64,000 nt of DNA, from NCBI GenBank assembly GCA_036365145.1, contig JAEOAD010000603.1, forward strand, positions 186,001-250,000. The letters run 5' to 3'. This DNA comes from Orientallactaga sibirica (lineage: Eukaryota; Chordata; Mammalia; Rodentia; Dipodidae). The notes beneath the pieces were generated by a model that saw only the letters and a list, made by a program, of their open reading frames with translations, searched no databases and was not told where the DNA came from. Below, in pieces: positions 1-12,265 of the stretch. Position numbers and translations under genes: made by a program. Position 1 is the first letter of the stretch, and every line of letters begins with the position of its first letter.

Positions 1-171
1 GCCTAGAAAGTTCTAGCACATCACTATATACTGTACAGTCCTCAAAAATAATTTATTGGTTCTAAAAAAAGGTACTAGGGTTGTTCATTGCTCTGCTTCC
101 ATATTCTGGAGTGGCACACGAGCACTTTTCTCTAACAGTCTAAAAACACGAGAACTGAACTGCAAACACAA
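1..171 (-). other. Grm3: Grm3 3' untranslated region, continuing to the left edge
   Basis: Sequence downstream of the Grm3 stop codon on the minus strand. It is free of SINEs and runs without a break into an AATAAA signal at 57-52. The transcript end probably lies some 10-30 bases past that signal, inside the window, but use of a further signal beyond base 1 cannot be excluded. Confidence 0.8.
52..57 (-). promoter_or_regulatory. Polyadenylation signal AATAAA of Grm3
   Basis: The canonical hexamer reads on the minus strand inside CCAATAAATT, about 115 bases after the stop codon. A T/G-rich stretch (TTATTTTTGAGG, then TGTGCT) follows downstream, as expected for a cleavage region. Confidence 0.7.
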
Positions 172-245
172 TCACAAAGACGAGGTGGTAGAGTCGAGGA
201 CTTCCCTCCCGTTGCACACCGTAGGGACGTACGTGCTTGCGGAGG
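172..245 (-). CDS. Grm3: Grm3 terminal coding exon (exon 6), mGlu3 C-terminus
   Basis: The minus strand encodes the last 24 residues of metabotropic glutamate receptor 3. The first serine codon is split: T comes from exon 5 and CC from this exon. The segment reads on through TYVPTVCNGREVLDSTTSSL to a TGA at 174-172. The intron ends TTTTGCAG just before base 245, with a good branch-site candidate 27 bases upstream. The closing SSL is a class I PDZ ligand; in this family it binds scaffold proteins such as PICK1 and GRIP (known of the family). VLDSTTSSL after a TYSQSSASTY linker fits mGlu3; mGlu2 has a different linker. The exon is too short to be found by ORF length and was located from the protein. 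It joins exon 5 in phase, giving a total length that matches the 879 residues usual for mGlu3. Confidence 0.97.
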
Positions 246-280
246 CTGCAAAACAAAATGGGACAGAAAAATTAGTTAAG
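246..280 (-). promoter_or_regulatory. 3' splice region of Grm3 intron 5
   Basis: On the minus strand CTTAACTAAT (280-271) is a near-consensus branch site with its branch adenine about at 272. It is followed by a T-rich tract and TTTTGCAG ending at 246. The spacing of about 27 bases to the exon is normal. Confidence 0.8.
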
Positions 281-601
281 CAGCAGGTGATGACATAGGT
301 ATTACTGGACACTGGGTTAAATTTCACTTTAACTTGGCTTTGGCAAGTGCTTCATGGCTAATGCTAAAGTAGATCAACTTTCTAAATATTTTCTGCTCAA
401 GATCAGTTTGTATCCTGGACTGTGTGTCTACTCATGCCATGCCTCTTGGAGAAAGAGTCAATAAGCATAATCATTGATGAAAGATGTTTATGGCTTGAAA
501 AACTTATAATTGAAAATGTATAAACTGGTTAGGTTAGAATAGAATGTGTAAAGCTCAAAGGTCAGTGTCCTTATAGGTGTTTGAATTATTTCCTACTTTC
601 A

Positions 602-801
602 AGTATTTTATTTATTTGCAAGGAGGCACAGGGAGAGAGAGGAGAAAATGGGTAAACAGGGCCTCTTGCTGCTCCAAACAAACTCCAGATACTTGAGCCA
701 CCTTAAGCATCCGGCTTTATATAGATACTGGGGAACTGAACCCAGGCCATCAGGGCTTGAAAGCAAGTGCCTTTAACTGATGAGCCATTTTCTCCAGTCC
801 C
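602..801 (-). repeat. tRNA-derived SINE
   Basis: Reverse-oriented copy of the abundant tRNA-derived SINE. On the + strand it starts with a TTTATTTATTT tail and a purine-rich stretch and ends with the complement of the promoter head (GAGCCATTTTCTCCAGTCCC). It is clearly diverged, so old. Confidence 0.8.
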
Positions 802-1559
802 TATTTTCTATATTCAGTAACTTTGATTAGGTTTGTTCTTTCTGGTCAGGACTAGCTGTGCTGTGATTCCAGGTATGAACTCTACTGCCTAAGAAATGGT
901 TTGATCTGGTTTTGTTGTCTCATTGTATACCCTCAGTGATGCTTGGAGCTTTGGCTTCCTGTAGTTCTTGAAAAGCATACATTGCACAGTGATGATGTCT
1001 TGGCTAATGTACATGATGACATCAGTGTCATGGTATGTGCCTAGCATGGGCATGTACATTTGCTTTTTTTAAAGTGACAGTTTTTTTCAGATACAGTTTT
1101 TAGCTACTAAATTGTTGTTAAAGTAGTCACAGATGAGTAATATTTATTTCACCTTTATTGTCATTTATTTTAACAGACTGAGAACAAAAAGAGGAGCTTT
1201 TTCTCCAAGGGATGAAACCATGTAGTCAAGAGAATAGGTTCAAGCGACAGACTGATGCCACCTTTAAGGTCTTTCCACATCTTGTGGCCTGTTTGACTGG
1301 AGATACTATGACCACAGCAACTGGGTCACCTGAACACAGCCCAGTTCAAACTGACCCATCACTTGCCTGTTCTATGGAGAATTTGATTCTAAAGTTTTCA
1401 AGTCTCATGGTGACAAGCTAATTCTTTTGAAAATATTTTTTCCCTTTTAAACAGATGGACACATTCAGTTTCCTTTCCGATATGAGATTAAAAGCTACAA
1501 TATCTTTGAAGGCAAGGATGGCCTATTATATTATCTAAAACTTCTCTCATGACATTAAA

Positions 1560-1785
1560 AAATTGTTTACTTGAGAAAGAGGGAGGGAGAGGAGAGAGAG
1601 GGAAAAATAGAGAGGGAAAGAGAAGAAAGAGTATGGGCATTCCAGGACCTCTTGCCACTGCAAATGACCTCCAGATGCATGCGCCACTTTGTGCATCTGG
1701 CTTTAAGTGGATACTGGGGAATTGAATCTGGGCTGGCAGGTTTTGCAAGCAAGTGTCTTTAATTGCTTAACTATTTAATCAGCCT
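1560..1785 (-). repeat. tRNA-derived SINE
   Basis: Reverse copy with a GAGAGGGAGGGAG stretch near the tail and a decayed head (TTAATCAGCCTCTC). The short ORFs here are shadows of the repeat. Confidence 0.8.
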
Positions 1786-1793
1786 CTCATAAC

Positions 1794-1953
1794 TTTTTTG
1801 TTGTTGTTGTTGTTTTGTTTTTTGACGTAGAGTATCTCTACCCAGATTGACCTGAAATTCACTATGTAGTCTCAGGCTGGTCTCCAACTCAGTAATCCTC
1901 CTACCTCTGCCTCCTGAGTGCTGGGATTAAAGGCATGGGCCACCATGGCTGGC
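1794..1953 (-). repeat. B1-like SINE
   Basis: 7SL-derived SINE read backwards: TTG-rich tail, ACCTGAAATTCACTATGTAG core, then GGGATTAAAGGCATGGGCC and CATGGCTGGC head. It is flanked by imperfect copies of CTCTCATAACTTTT at 1783 and 1953. Confidence 0.9.
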
Positions 1954-1968
1954 TCTCATGACATTTTG

Positions 1969-2120
1969 TTTTGCTTTCTTTCATTGTCGTAGGGTCTTGC
2001 TGTAGCCCAGGCTGACCTGGAATTCACTATGTAGTCTCAGGGTGGCCTTGAATTCATAGCAATCCTCCTACCTCTGCTTCCAGAGTGCTGGGATTAAAGA
2101 TGTGTGCCACCACACCCAGC
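1969..2120 (-). repeat. B1-like SINE
   Basis: Second reverse B1-like copy, directly next to the previous one. It is flanked by TGACATTTT at 1959-1967 and 2121-2129, a plausible target duplication. Confidence 0.9.
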
Positions 2121-5100
2121 TGACATTTTTAATATAGCATATGCCAGATAAATACTTGAAGGAATGTAGGATGATAATAATTCCAACACTGAGAATTTCA
2201 TTTAATTCTATCATCATCAAAGCGAGGTAAAATAAGAGAAAGAACAAGATGAAGTGAAGTTCAAGACACATTACTAGACCCTAGGGGCATACTCAAGGCC
2301 ACTCAGTGTATGCTTTTTCTACGGCCCCTTTCATCCACCTGCCTGCTTGAAATCTTGCAAATGTTCAATAGAAATCTCCAAATTGGCATCCAAAACAGAA
2401 ATCTTGAATTTGTCGTGCCTGTTTCCATTTAGCCTTCCTTTCCTTAGTAAATGGTGTTATTGTCCAACCTAAACCAAAAGTCTCATGTACAATTTCTGGT
2501 TTATTCCTCATCCGAGACAAACATTTAAACAGACACAATCAGCTCTATTTGAATGGAACACTACTACCATCTTCTTATCCACACTACCCTGGCCCAAGCC
2601 ACATTAATTATCTTTCTCCTGAGCACCACAAGAGCTGTACCACTGGCATCCTTGTTTCATCTTTTGTGTCCTTATGTGCTGTAACCAATCTTCTCTGTGT
2701 TTCTATGTTTGCACATTCAACCAACTGAGAATATTAAGGCAAAAGGTGTCCTGAGCACATCCGGAAATTTCCTTGCATTATTCCCTAAACAATGCAGTGT
2801 CAACTCTTCATACAGCATTCCTATTATGTTAGTTACAGCTAATCTAGAGATGATAAAGTGTACTAGAAAATGTATATAATCTATGTACTATTATGCCATT
2901 TTGTATAATGGAATTGAGCATGCACAGATTTGGATGGATTTGCTTATACACAGTTGGAGGGGAAGAGTCCTGAAACCATTTCCTGAAAGAAATGTAAATC
3001 ACTTATCTACATACTTGTGTAGCCCCTGCTTTTGCTTTTATTCTTTCTTCAGGCTTAGCAGTCCCAAAAAATCTTTACTAAACCTTTCTATGTTCACAAC
3101 ATCCTATGTATTTCTCTCCCCAACACAGCAAGTCTGTTTCTCAACTTTGTGCCTTGAAGTAGCCATTGCCTCTGCCAAGTATGTTCTTATCTTTAGTCAT
3201 CACATGTCTGGCTCCTTTTCACCTACACTTGAAATATAACCGCTTTAAAAAGGCTCTCATCAGCACACCCAATCACCTAATCTAAAGCAGCCAGTCAGTT
3301 CCTCTGTGTCATATCACCCAGTTTTAAAGCTCAGCCAAGCACATTTTTTGCTGCCTTTTCCTTTTTTACTTTTGTTGTTGTTGTTGTTGTTGCAGGTATC
3401 TATGCTCTTGACCAGAAAATATGCAGGAATTTGAGAACTTATTTCACCATTAATCTACATTCCATGAGTAGACCATCTGTAAATCATGAAACTCAATATA
3501 AATGTTTGTATTTCGCAGAATGAGGAAACCAATGCATCTGTTTAGAAGGAATGGATTCATTTTTGTGAGGCCAATGGGCAATCTTGTTTGGGATGGGTGA
3601 AATTTTCTGCTTCTTAAGTCACATTGAAGCAATGACTACCAACTACCCTCTGCAAAGACAACTGGCTCAGACTATGGGCTCTAGATAGCAGGCATGCTGC
3701 TGTTGACATTTTGACTAATTCCTTTATCTTTTCCAGGATCAAGTTTTATTATTTCAGTGTAGATCTTTCATTTTCAGAGACTGAAGAGGAATAATGTGCC
3801 ATGGGGGTAAGTCAAGGAGAACAAACGTCTGGCATGCAAATGCCCCATCTCTCTTGGATTTGTCTCATGCCCTCTCTCCCTATATTTCTTGAGACTATCA
3901 GAAATCTTTAATGTTCCCCATCCTTTGTGGAACTTAATGGAACTTTATTCTTTGAAGTATACTCCTACAGTTACTTTGCTCATGGCATTCTAATTTCTTA
4001 CAAATCAGGTGCCTTTGACTATGTGGGAAGTGTAGCAGTTCCAAAGGTAGCTGGGTGGTTTGAAATAGACATGGACATTATTATGGGTATTTATAGAACT
4101 TTGAGTTTGTTCCTCAGGGATCTTAAAGGAAACACCCTCTGCTAAATTGTCTTCAACTCTGAAGAAGATAATGCAAATTCTAAGTCTCCTTATAAAAAAT
4201 ACATCACCAGAAAAGAGGTCCACAAAATCCTGGAGGCATTTCCCCCACCTAAATCTTTTTCAGTATGTTGAAGGGAGCTCCACCTTTTAGTTTTCTACTT
4301 CTCTTCTTGTTTCATCTGTAGTTTTGAACAGTGCATTTTCTCATGTAAATATATTCTCATTTTTGCACATGCTGCTGAATATAGTAGAAGAAATTATTGT
4401 TTTATGAGTTTACTATTTCAATTACTTTGCATTTCATAAATATTTTACATGTGCCTCCCCTATTAGCCCATCTGTTAATCCCTAAGGTAATAAAATATGT
4501 GGAAAAGCAAAGTACTAGTGTGTGTGTGATGGTGAGACAGAGGGAAAGAGATAAGCTTTTGATGTTATTCTGATGATATTCTCATGAGGTTTGTAATGGT
4601 GTAAGGTTGGACCATTTTCTCCTGTGTGGTTAAGCAGACTTCTATCATCATTCTTTCTGCATGAAACAAGAGGCACATAGGCTTCTTTTTGGCTTGCTGG
4701 GGACTTGGAGTGAGCAGCAGCTGTTAACTGCTCTAAGCTAAGGTGGTACATTTTTCCATTTAAAGTGAAAGATAGCTGAAAATGACCTCATAAATTTTTA
4801 CTATTGATCAGAAAAGGACAATTCTCACCCATCAAAGGACATATTTTACTTCAAAGATGTGATAAAGCTTTGGAGATCAATCCTACCAAATGGCAGTTTT
4901 GTTTCCTTCCATGTAATCCACTTCCACTGGTAACACATAGGCTGGCCAGACTTGAGGAAAATGACTTTTTTCAGGTAACTGAACTAGTGATCAATGCTAA
5001 GTGCACTTTTTGCATTCTTAATGGCTGCCAAGTTTCCAGTTGACTGAGAAACTGGCTCCTGAGCATCAGAGTCTTACTGAATTCTGTAATACAACAGATT

Positions 5101-6363
5101 TGGAAGAAAATAAACATTTCAACAGCTCAGACTTTCCAGTTTGCTCCATCTGTCCCATTTTCTTTCTCCTGGTAACCCCAAATAATCTTTCCCAGGCTAT
5201 CTGCTTGTTCACAATTTCAGCGCTATGGTGATGAAATCTAGTTTCCACCAGCTGTGCTGCCTTGTCCCCTGCTGTGTCACTGAATCTGTTTTCTTACTCA
5301 TGATGTTAGTTTTACTTGCCCCCTTCCAGAGGAAGTACATCCAGTGTTCACCATATGTTGTTTGGAAAGATGAGGTCAATGCTACTGGATTGGAAATCTC
5401 TCTGAGATTTTGCAGTGAAAGACAGGGAATTCATTATTCTAAATAAAACTGATGGACTGAATTCTCAAAGTGATTCTGCTTTATAATCCAAGCAAGGGTC
5501 TTAAACTATTATCAGTAGATTAAGATGCCAATAAACTATTGACAGCAGGTAAAGATGAAAATCCAAGTCAGTTTCCAAATGTGAAGTTGTCTATGTGATA
5601 GCAGACTTAATTCAAAGATCCTTTTCTTATAAGATTCATAGACAGAAAAGATATATAATATACTATTTTATGACCCATGATATAATTTAATTACCATATC
5701 TAAAACTTCCCTTGGTTTTCAAGTAATTGCCTCCCTCTTTTGCTACTACACCATGTTGTTTTTCAGTCACATCCTCTTACACTCTTTTTACCCCTCTATT
5801 ATAAGGTGCATAACTGATAAATGGTAAACAAAAGGACTCAAAATTCATACTGTTTTACTAATTCTGCATTATTACAATCTTTTAGTTGCCCAATATTCTC
5901 TTTTCTGTCAAAATTTGGGTAGAAGCTCAGTCACTTTGAGACTTCAATTAATAATGTGATATACATAATAATAGTACATGGGCTATTAGGCCTAGGAATC
6001 AAAATCTGAAGCTGAAAGTGTTAAACTGTATTAAAGCTGTTCCAGGTGTTGGTTCTCCTTTCCAGTGGTGCAAATCCTGTTAACATCACCTTCAAATTTT
6101 ATACAGCATCATTACTACCTCCATAACCATCAGCCTAATCAGCCACCCACCCATCTGGAATCTGCAGTCACCTTCTTGGAGATTTCTGCTGTGCCCTGTG
6201 AGGTTGCTGCCACACAAGTCATGCCACACCTCAGATAAAAGTCTGGGAACTTTCCCTTTCTTTCATAGAAAAGCAAAAGCCTTACCATCTCTTCTTTTTC
6301 TGTTTATGTTGTTACTATACTTTTTCCTCCACCTATCTAAAAAATATATATCTTTGATGTCCT

Positions 6364-6700
6364 TTCAACTTTAGGCCTTTGCAATTGCTGTTCTCTTGGC
6401 CTAGACAGTCTTTGCTCCAGAAACCATCATGGCTCATTTCCTTTGTTTCTTTCATGTGTCTGCTTAAAACTGTTCCATTAGCAGAAAGGCCTGTCCCTGA
6501 TATCTCTAAAAATAGTAATTTTCTCCTTTCCAATGAGCCTAATGTGTCCATTTTTCTAATATGTTCCTTTGTGTCAGTCACCAGTGCCTGCTTTACTATG
6601 CCTCACTGATTTGTTTGTATTCCTTCTGTGGTCTGTTAGCATGGTAGTGTAGAATTTGTCTGTTTTGTTCATGAGCACATTTCCCAGCAACTGTAGATGA
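6364..6700 (+). repeat. Ancient L2-like LINE 3' fragment
   Basis: Contains the L2-like phrases GGCCTTTGCAATTGCTGTTC, then GTCTGTTTTGTTCATGAGC and CCCAGCAACTG in the right order. It is strongly diverged. Assigned from memory of the L2 3' end consensus. Confidence 0.55.
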
Positions 6701-6747
6701 GCCCTCAGCTCAAAAAAATTTCTTCGAAGAAGAAGTAAAAGGATCCT

Positions 6748-6980
6748 TGAGAGATGGCTTAGTGGTTAAAGGAGCTTGTTTGTAAAGCTTAAAGCCTGAT
6801 GGCCCAGGTTTGATTAGAAGTACCCATGTAAAAGCCAGATTTACAAAGTGGCACATGTGTCCCAAGTTCATTTGCAGTGGAAGGAGGCCCTGGTGTGCTC
6901 ATACTCACTCTATATGTCTGCTTCTTTCTCTCTGTATCTCTCTCAAATGAACAAATAAATTTTTTTTTTTTTTTAAAAAA
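6748..6980 (+). repeat. tRNA-derived SINE
   Basis: Sense copy: GAGAGATGGCTTAGTGG head, a diverged GGTTTGATTAGAA B box, TTCATTTGCAGTGG core, then AACAAATAAATT and a homopolymer tail. Confidence 0.85.
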
Positions 6981-7012
6981 TGAGTGAAATGAAAACTAGT
7001 GATCTGATTTGT

Positions 7013-7269
7013 TTATTTATTTATTTATTTTATTTTTGGAGAGAGACACAGAGACAGAGAGAGAGGGAGAGGAAGACAGATAGAGATGGGCGCACCAGCA
7101 GTCTCTCAGCTGTTGTGAACGAATACAGATACTTGCACCCCCTTGTGGTCAAGTGCAGCATTGCGCCCTTGCGTCACTTTGTATCTGGCTAAACGTGGGA
7201 CCTGCAGATTGGAACCGGGTTCTTAGGCTTAGCAGGCAGGCGCCTTAACAGCTAAGCCATCTCTCCAGC
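7013..7269 (-). repeat. tRNA-derived SINE
   Basis: Reverse copy with a TTTATTTATT tail and an intact head complement (AAGCCATCTCTCCAGCCC). CTGATTTGT flanks it on both sides (7004 and 7269 areas) as the target duplication. Confidence 0.9.
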
Positions 7270-7586
7270 CCTGATTTGTATATTTATTTGGCACAGGGAC
7301 CCTCTCCCAAAGCTTCTTCAGTTACACCAGGTAAAGCAGGCATTCTCCAGATCTCTCACTGTTTCACATGTGGAGAGATTTTTTTTCAGGTTACCTAGGC
7401 ATGCAAATCTCCCTTCTTGGATGTTTTCTAGAAATTTTGACTTAAACAAAATGAAAAAAAAGTAGGGAAGAGAAATTGACTATTATAAATTGACGTTAGA
7501 TTTGTGCTTATTTTATACTAAGGTGGTATTGAACATCTAAAAATAATTATGGGCAACAGTTGATAACATACATAGTTCCCTTTTAT

Positions 7587-7739
7587 TTATTGTTATTGTT
7601 ATTTTTTGAGTTAAGATCTTACTCTAGCCCAGGCTGACATGTAATTCACTCTATAGTCTTAGGTCTCAAACTCACAGGGATCCTCCTACATCTGCCTCTC
7701 AGTGCTTGAATTAAAGGTGTGTGCCACCATGCCTGGTTG
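7587..7739 (-). repeat. B1-like SINE
   Basis: Reverse B1-like copy. TAGTTCCCTTTTA is repeated at 7573-7585 and 7740-7752 as the target duplication. A short internal deletion is visible in the middle. Confidence 0.9.
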
Positions 7740-7815
7740 TAGTTCCCTTTTAAAGCTACCATATTTACACAATTATAAACATGGCTCAGTGTTCTTAAGA
7801 TATCTATTAAATTTG

Positions 7816-7931
7816 GGTTACTTGAAAATGTGTTTGACTAAGGCTATTTCATAATATTGAACTCTCTGGTTCAGGTTACATGAAAATGTGTTTGACTATG
7901 GTTCTCTCTCATTATATAAACTCTTTGTAGT
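7816..7931. repeat. Diverged 58-bp tandem duplication
   Basis: Two units starting GGTTACTTGAAAATGTG (7816) and GGTTACATGAAAATGTG (7874) lie head to tail. The first half of the unit is well kept and the second half has drifted. Confidence 0.6.
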
Positions 7932-7942
7932 TGTATCTTTAA

Positions 7943-8094
7943 TTTTTTTTTTTTTTTTTGAGGTAGAGTCTTGCTCTAGCCAAGGCTGACATGGAATTCA
8001 CTATGTAGTCTCAGGGTGGCCTCAAACTCATGGCAATCCTCCTACCTCTGCCTCCCGAATGCTGAGATTAAAGGCATGTGCCACCACGCCCGGC
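7943..8094 (-). repeat. B1-like SINE
   Basis: Reverse copy with a long T run and the full core through CCACCACGCCCGGC. It is among the best-preserved copies here. Confidence 0.93.
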
Positions 8095-8153
8095 TAAAAT
8101 TTTATTTATTAAGTAGAAACTTTGTATGGATTCATCATGTATTGGCACTGTCA

Positions 8154-8309
8154 TTTTTTTTTTTTTTTTTTTTTGAGGTAGGGTCTCACTGTAGCTCAGG
8201 CTGACCTGGAATTCACTATGTAGTCTCAGGGTAGCCTTGAACTCATGGCGATCCTCCTATCTCTGCCTCCCAAGTGCTGGGATTAAAGGCATGTGCCACC
8301 ACGCCTGGC
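8154..8309 (-). repeat. B1-like SINE
   Basis: Reverse copy 60 bases after the previous one. TTGGCACTGTCA (8142) and TTGGCACCATAA (8310) look like a partly decayed target duplication. Confidence 0.93.
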
Positions 8310-8515
8310 TTGGCACCATAATTTTCCTCTTCCCTACCTTCACTGCACTAAGCACTGTCCTTGGTGGGATTGCAGATATTCACTATGAAGTTGTGGGTTA
8401 TGGGTTGTGAATGCAGCAGTCAGTCATTGTGTGTGTGTGTGGGGATGCCTCCAACCCTCTGGCTCTTGCATTCTTTCTACCCTCTCTTCTGAAAAATTCC
8501 CTGAGCTTAGGTGGG

Positions 8516-9167
8516 TGTGGCAGTTTGAATAGATGCCCCCCAATATATCCAGTGTTTTATTAGTTTGTAGTTTGGATCTGCAGCCACCTGGCTGGAGGTG
8601 GTGTCACTGGGTCGATCTTAAAGTGGGTTTGAAATTTCAGTCTAAAGATATGCAAAGTGTCTGTGCATAATGACACAACTTGTGGCTCTAACACTCTTTC
8701 TGTGTCCCCTCTTCCATGAAATTCCCTGAACCACATTAGGATCATTTTAGTTCTACTTCAGTGGTGAGGTTTTGGGAGCCTCTGTGTCTCTGGATATCTG
8801 GCTTAGTAGGAGTTGGATGTTCATTGATGAGGGTCCCTTTGGAGGGGGGAGGACAGGGAAGAGGATAATGGAGTCACCAATATGAATGTAAAATTAGAAT
8901 AATATAAACAAAATAATAAATTATTTTAAAAAAAGATATGCAAAGTGCCTTGTTCCACCTGGAGTTCCTAAAGTGTGCTGTGTGGCTTTTGCCTTTTGCC
9001 TTTTGGGCTTGGGGTTTCTTTCTCTCTGCTTGGACCTGTGAAAGCAGGCCAGTTTCTTCTGCCATTATGGACTGTCCCCTGGATCTATAAGCTTCAATAA
9101 ATCCCTTCCTCCATAACTGTGCCTGGTCTAGAAGTTCATCTCAGCAAACCTGAAGCTGTCAACTACA
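8516..9167 (+). mobile_element. MaLR-type solo LTR with a nested L1 insertion
   Basis: The ends are TGTGGCAGTTTGAATAG and CTACA, flanked by GTGGG at 8511-8515 and 9168-9172. That is the 5-bp target duplication expected for an ERVL/MaLR element. It matches the LTRs of the complete element at 55205-57173, including the AAAGATATGCAAAGTG block and an AATAAATCCCTTCCTCC polyadenylation region. It is more diverged than that element, so older. About 270 bases of L1 sequence (8660-8931) interrupt it. Confidence 0.9.
8660..8931 (+). mobile_element. 5'-truncated L1 3' end with internal inversion
   Basis: Inserted into the LTR with a perfect 16-bp duplication, AAAGATATGCAAAGTG, at 8644-8659 and 8932-8947. 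The right part (about 8823-8931) reads in L1 sense and ends GAATGTAAAATTAG plus an A-rich tail. The left part (8660-8822) is the reverse complement of the segment at about 32440-32605 of the other L1 tail. This arrangement is the known outcome of twin priming. Confidence 0.9.
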
Positions 9168-9387
9168 GTGGGTGTGCTTTACATTGTAGTTGCATCTTGT
9201 TCAAATGTACAGCACAGGATTTGATTTAATTCAAGATAATTGCTTTTAAAGAACCACTTACTGAGACAAAGAATGTCTTTAACAAAACCATCCAGTCACA
9301 ATAATAATGCTACTTTACTTGGCTTCATCAGATCATATTTTCTGGAAAGCTTTGTGCATAGTCCCTCTGGCAGATCATGCATTTTCT

Positions 9388-9758
<371 letters not shown>

Positions 9759-10163
9759 CTCTGATCAGTATGAGTTTTTGAAGGGGATACAAGGCTGTGG
9801 CTATGCTGATAAAACAAGATGTGATAAGATAATGGAGTTGAAGGGAAAACATTTAACAATTGAATTTGCAAATGTTACTGTTAATATTTTCAGAATAAAC
9901 TCTGGGTTCAACTTTGTAACTGAGATGAGGCAGAAGGTCTAGAGAAACCAGGAGAGTAGTGGAGCATCTTTATTTATGACTTTAGTTGCCACATTCCTTA
10001 AAGTATCTAGTAGATATGACCCTATTCTCCAGATCATATAAGCCTTTTTCTAATAGAGTCCTGTTTGCTCATCTGGAAAAGTAGTTATTAGGGTAAATTA
10101 TCCTTATCAGCCCTTCCAGTTCCAGTATCTGCGGTCACTTGTTAAAATTACATATATATATAA

Positions 10164-10251
10164 TTTACGAAGTATGGGTTCTGGGGAACTAAATCTGGGT
10201 CCTCAGGCTTTGCAGAAAAGTGTCTTAACTGCTAAGCCATCTCTCCTGCCC
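10164..10251 (-). repeat. tRNA-derived SINE fragment
   Basis: Only the head half remains: the complement of the B box region, then TTAACTGCTAAGCCATCTCTCC. Confidence 0.7.
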
Positions 10252-12265
10252 TGTGGTCACTTTTATTATAGAAGGTGGTAAAGAAAGAATAATTCAGGGG
10301 CTGGAAAAGAGCAGTTATGAAGTAAGTACAATGGGCAATATTAAATAGGAGAAAGGAGATATGCCAAAGAAATTTCTCTCTATATATAAGTTATCCATTA
10401 TAACTAGAGACTTCTCCCATTCTCAAGCAGAATGTGGAAGGGGTTGAAGTGAGGTTTTCAGGAATCCTGTAGTCTTTAAAAAAACGTAGATTGACATCTA
10501 TTTGAATTGGGTGCATAATGTGCATGGAAATATAAGGCTTAACTTTCTGAATGCTCTAGGCTCCATTTATCCATTGAATATTTATGTTTATAACATATAT
10601 CTGCTTATGTCTATGGTGAGAAAGACTGTTCATTCAGTCTGTTTTGACAAACACCTTATTAATTTGCTTAGCCATACCATTACCTAGTGTCATTATGTGA
10701 CTCCCTGAATTCATATTGTAGGTACATGAGGCTATTTTTTTCTGGAGTTGCAATGTAGAGAAGAAACCTAGGCATTATTTGGTATATTTTCTTTTATTAA
10801 GTTATTCACTCTTCAAAAATGGCTTGATTTCTGCTCAATAACATGTCTTCAAGGCTTGGGAACTGATAACTACAAAGGCTGGTTCTCATATCCTTGCTTT
10901 CTGTTGTGATAGCTCTGTAGAAACATGCCATAACTCTAGAAGACTGCTCACTTAATTGTTAATACAACTAATTCACTTTGGAATGTAAAAATACTTTGCA
11001 ATAAGGAATTGCTTCTATTAATTGAGCAGTCCATGCATTACTCCACAGACAGGTGACTTTCTAAATAAGGTTTAGAGAGAGAAAATCAGTCTCTATCAGT
11101 CTACAGCTCCTCGGAGACCTAGATCTCGGCATCATTAGTCAGCAAAAGCCTCTTGGCTGATGGTAATGTTAATGATAAACATCCATCTAAATGATCACCA
11201 CAGCAAGAGAAACACATCCCCACAGGACTAAGTTTGAGTACATAATAGCCCTGTAGATGATGGGACACACTTCATTTGTCACTCCTCTCCATAATCTATG
11301 CTGATCTGAAACCATTTTGGTGCCAACAGTCTGACCTGTATAGCACTCACAGGGTTCTATACTTCATAACCTCACATGTACATCCCACTTGTCTTCTTCA
11401 GTATCATGCAATTCCACTTACAATCCCAATATATATATTCTCGATTGTCTGCTTTTGGGAAACAGCTCTGAGAATCTCGTTTGCTTCTAAGCAAATGTTA
11501 TTTTTCATCTAACTAAAAAGGATGCTTGCTTACATGCATGGGTGTAGGAGCAGCTTTGCAAGGATAAGTTTAGGATGTAAAGGTCTCTGAGGGATATCAC
11601 CCTTTGGAGGAGCATGTCTGCTTTTAGTAGATAGTAGGTGTTTTTTGAGTGGCCAGATGCTTTTATTCTGGAAATGACTTCCATGGTGGGATCCAGAGGG
11701 AGCTTTGGAAATATTTGCATAGGAATGTTACCAGTGGCATCATGGAGCAGAGGATGGGAAAATACCAGTATCTCTCTGAACCCAGTGTCATCTTCCTATA
11801 TGACAGTCCTCTAAGAAGATCTCCCTGAACTGCACTGGTATCAGATGAAGTAGACAAAGTGCTGCTGTTCTCAAAAATTTTGCCCTAAATTATTTTCATT
11901 GAACCAGATGGATATCTGTTAAAAAACAGATTTTGCTTTTGCCCCAGATGACAGAATCAGAATGTCTGTGGGTGGGGCCAAGGAATCTCCATTTATAAGA
12001 GGTTATTATTAGTATTTTTTTGTATATAAATGTTTGGGAGCCTATGGATATAGTTAATGGAGAAGAGATTTAAAATTTCATTTATTTTTATTCTGACTTC
12101 TATTGTATGTAACAAACTAGACACAACTTGAATTGCTATATTTTAAATAACAATATGTAAAATATTTCTCAAAGGATGAGTTTCCCAAGATATCCTTAGC
12201 TGTGTGTTCCTTCTTCTATGCCTACTTCCAAGGTTGTTAGTGCTTTTTCTATTTGTGTAGAGAAA

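Noticed and set aside
2883..3239. 118-codon ORF in intron 5
   Set aside because: Random composition, no family recognised and no transcript signals; chance ORF in AT-rich intron.
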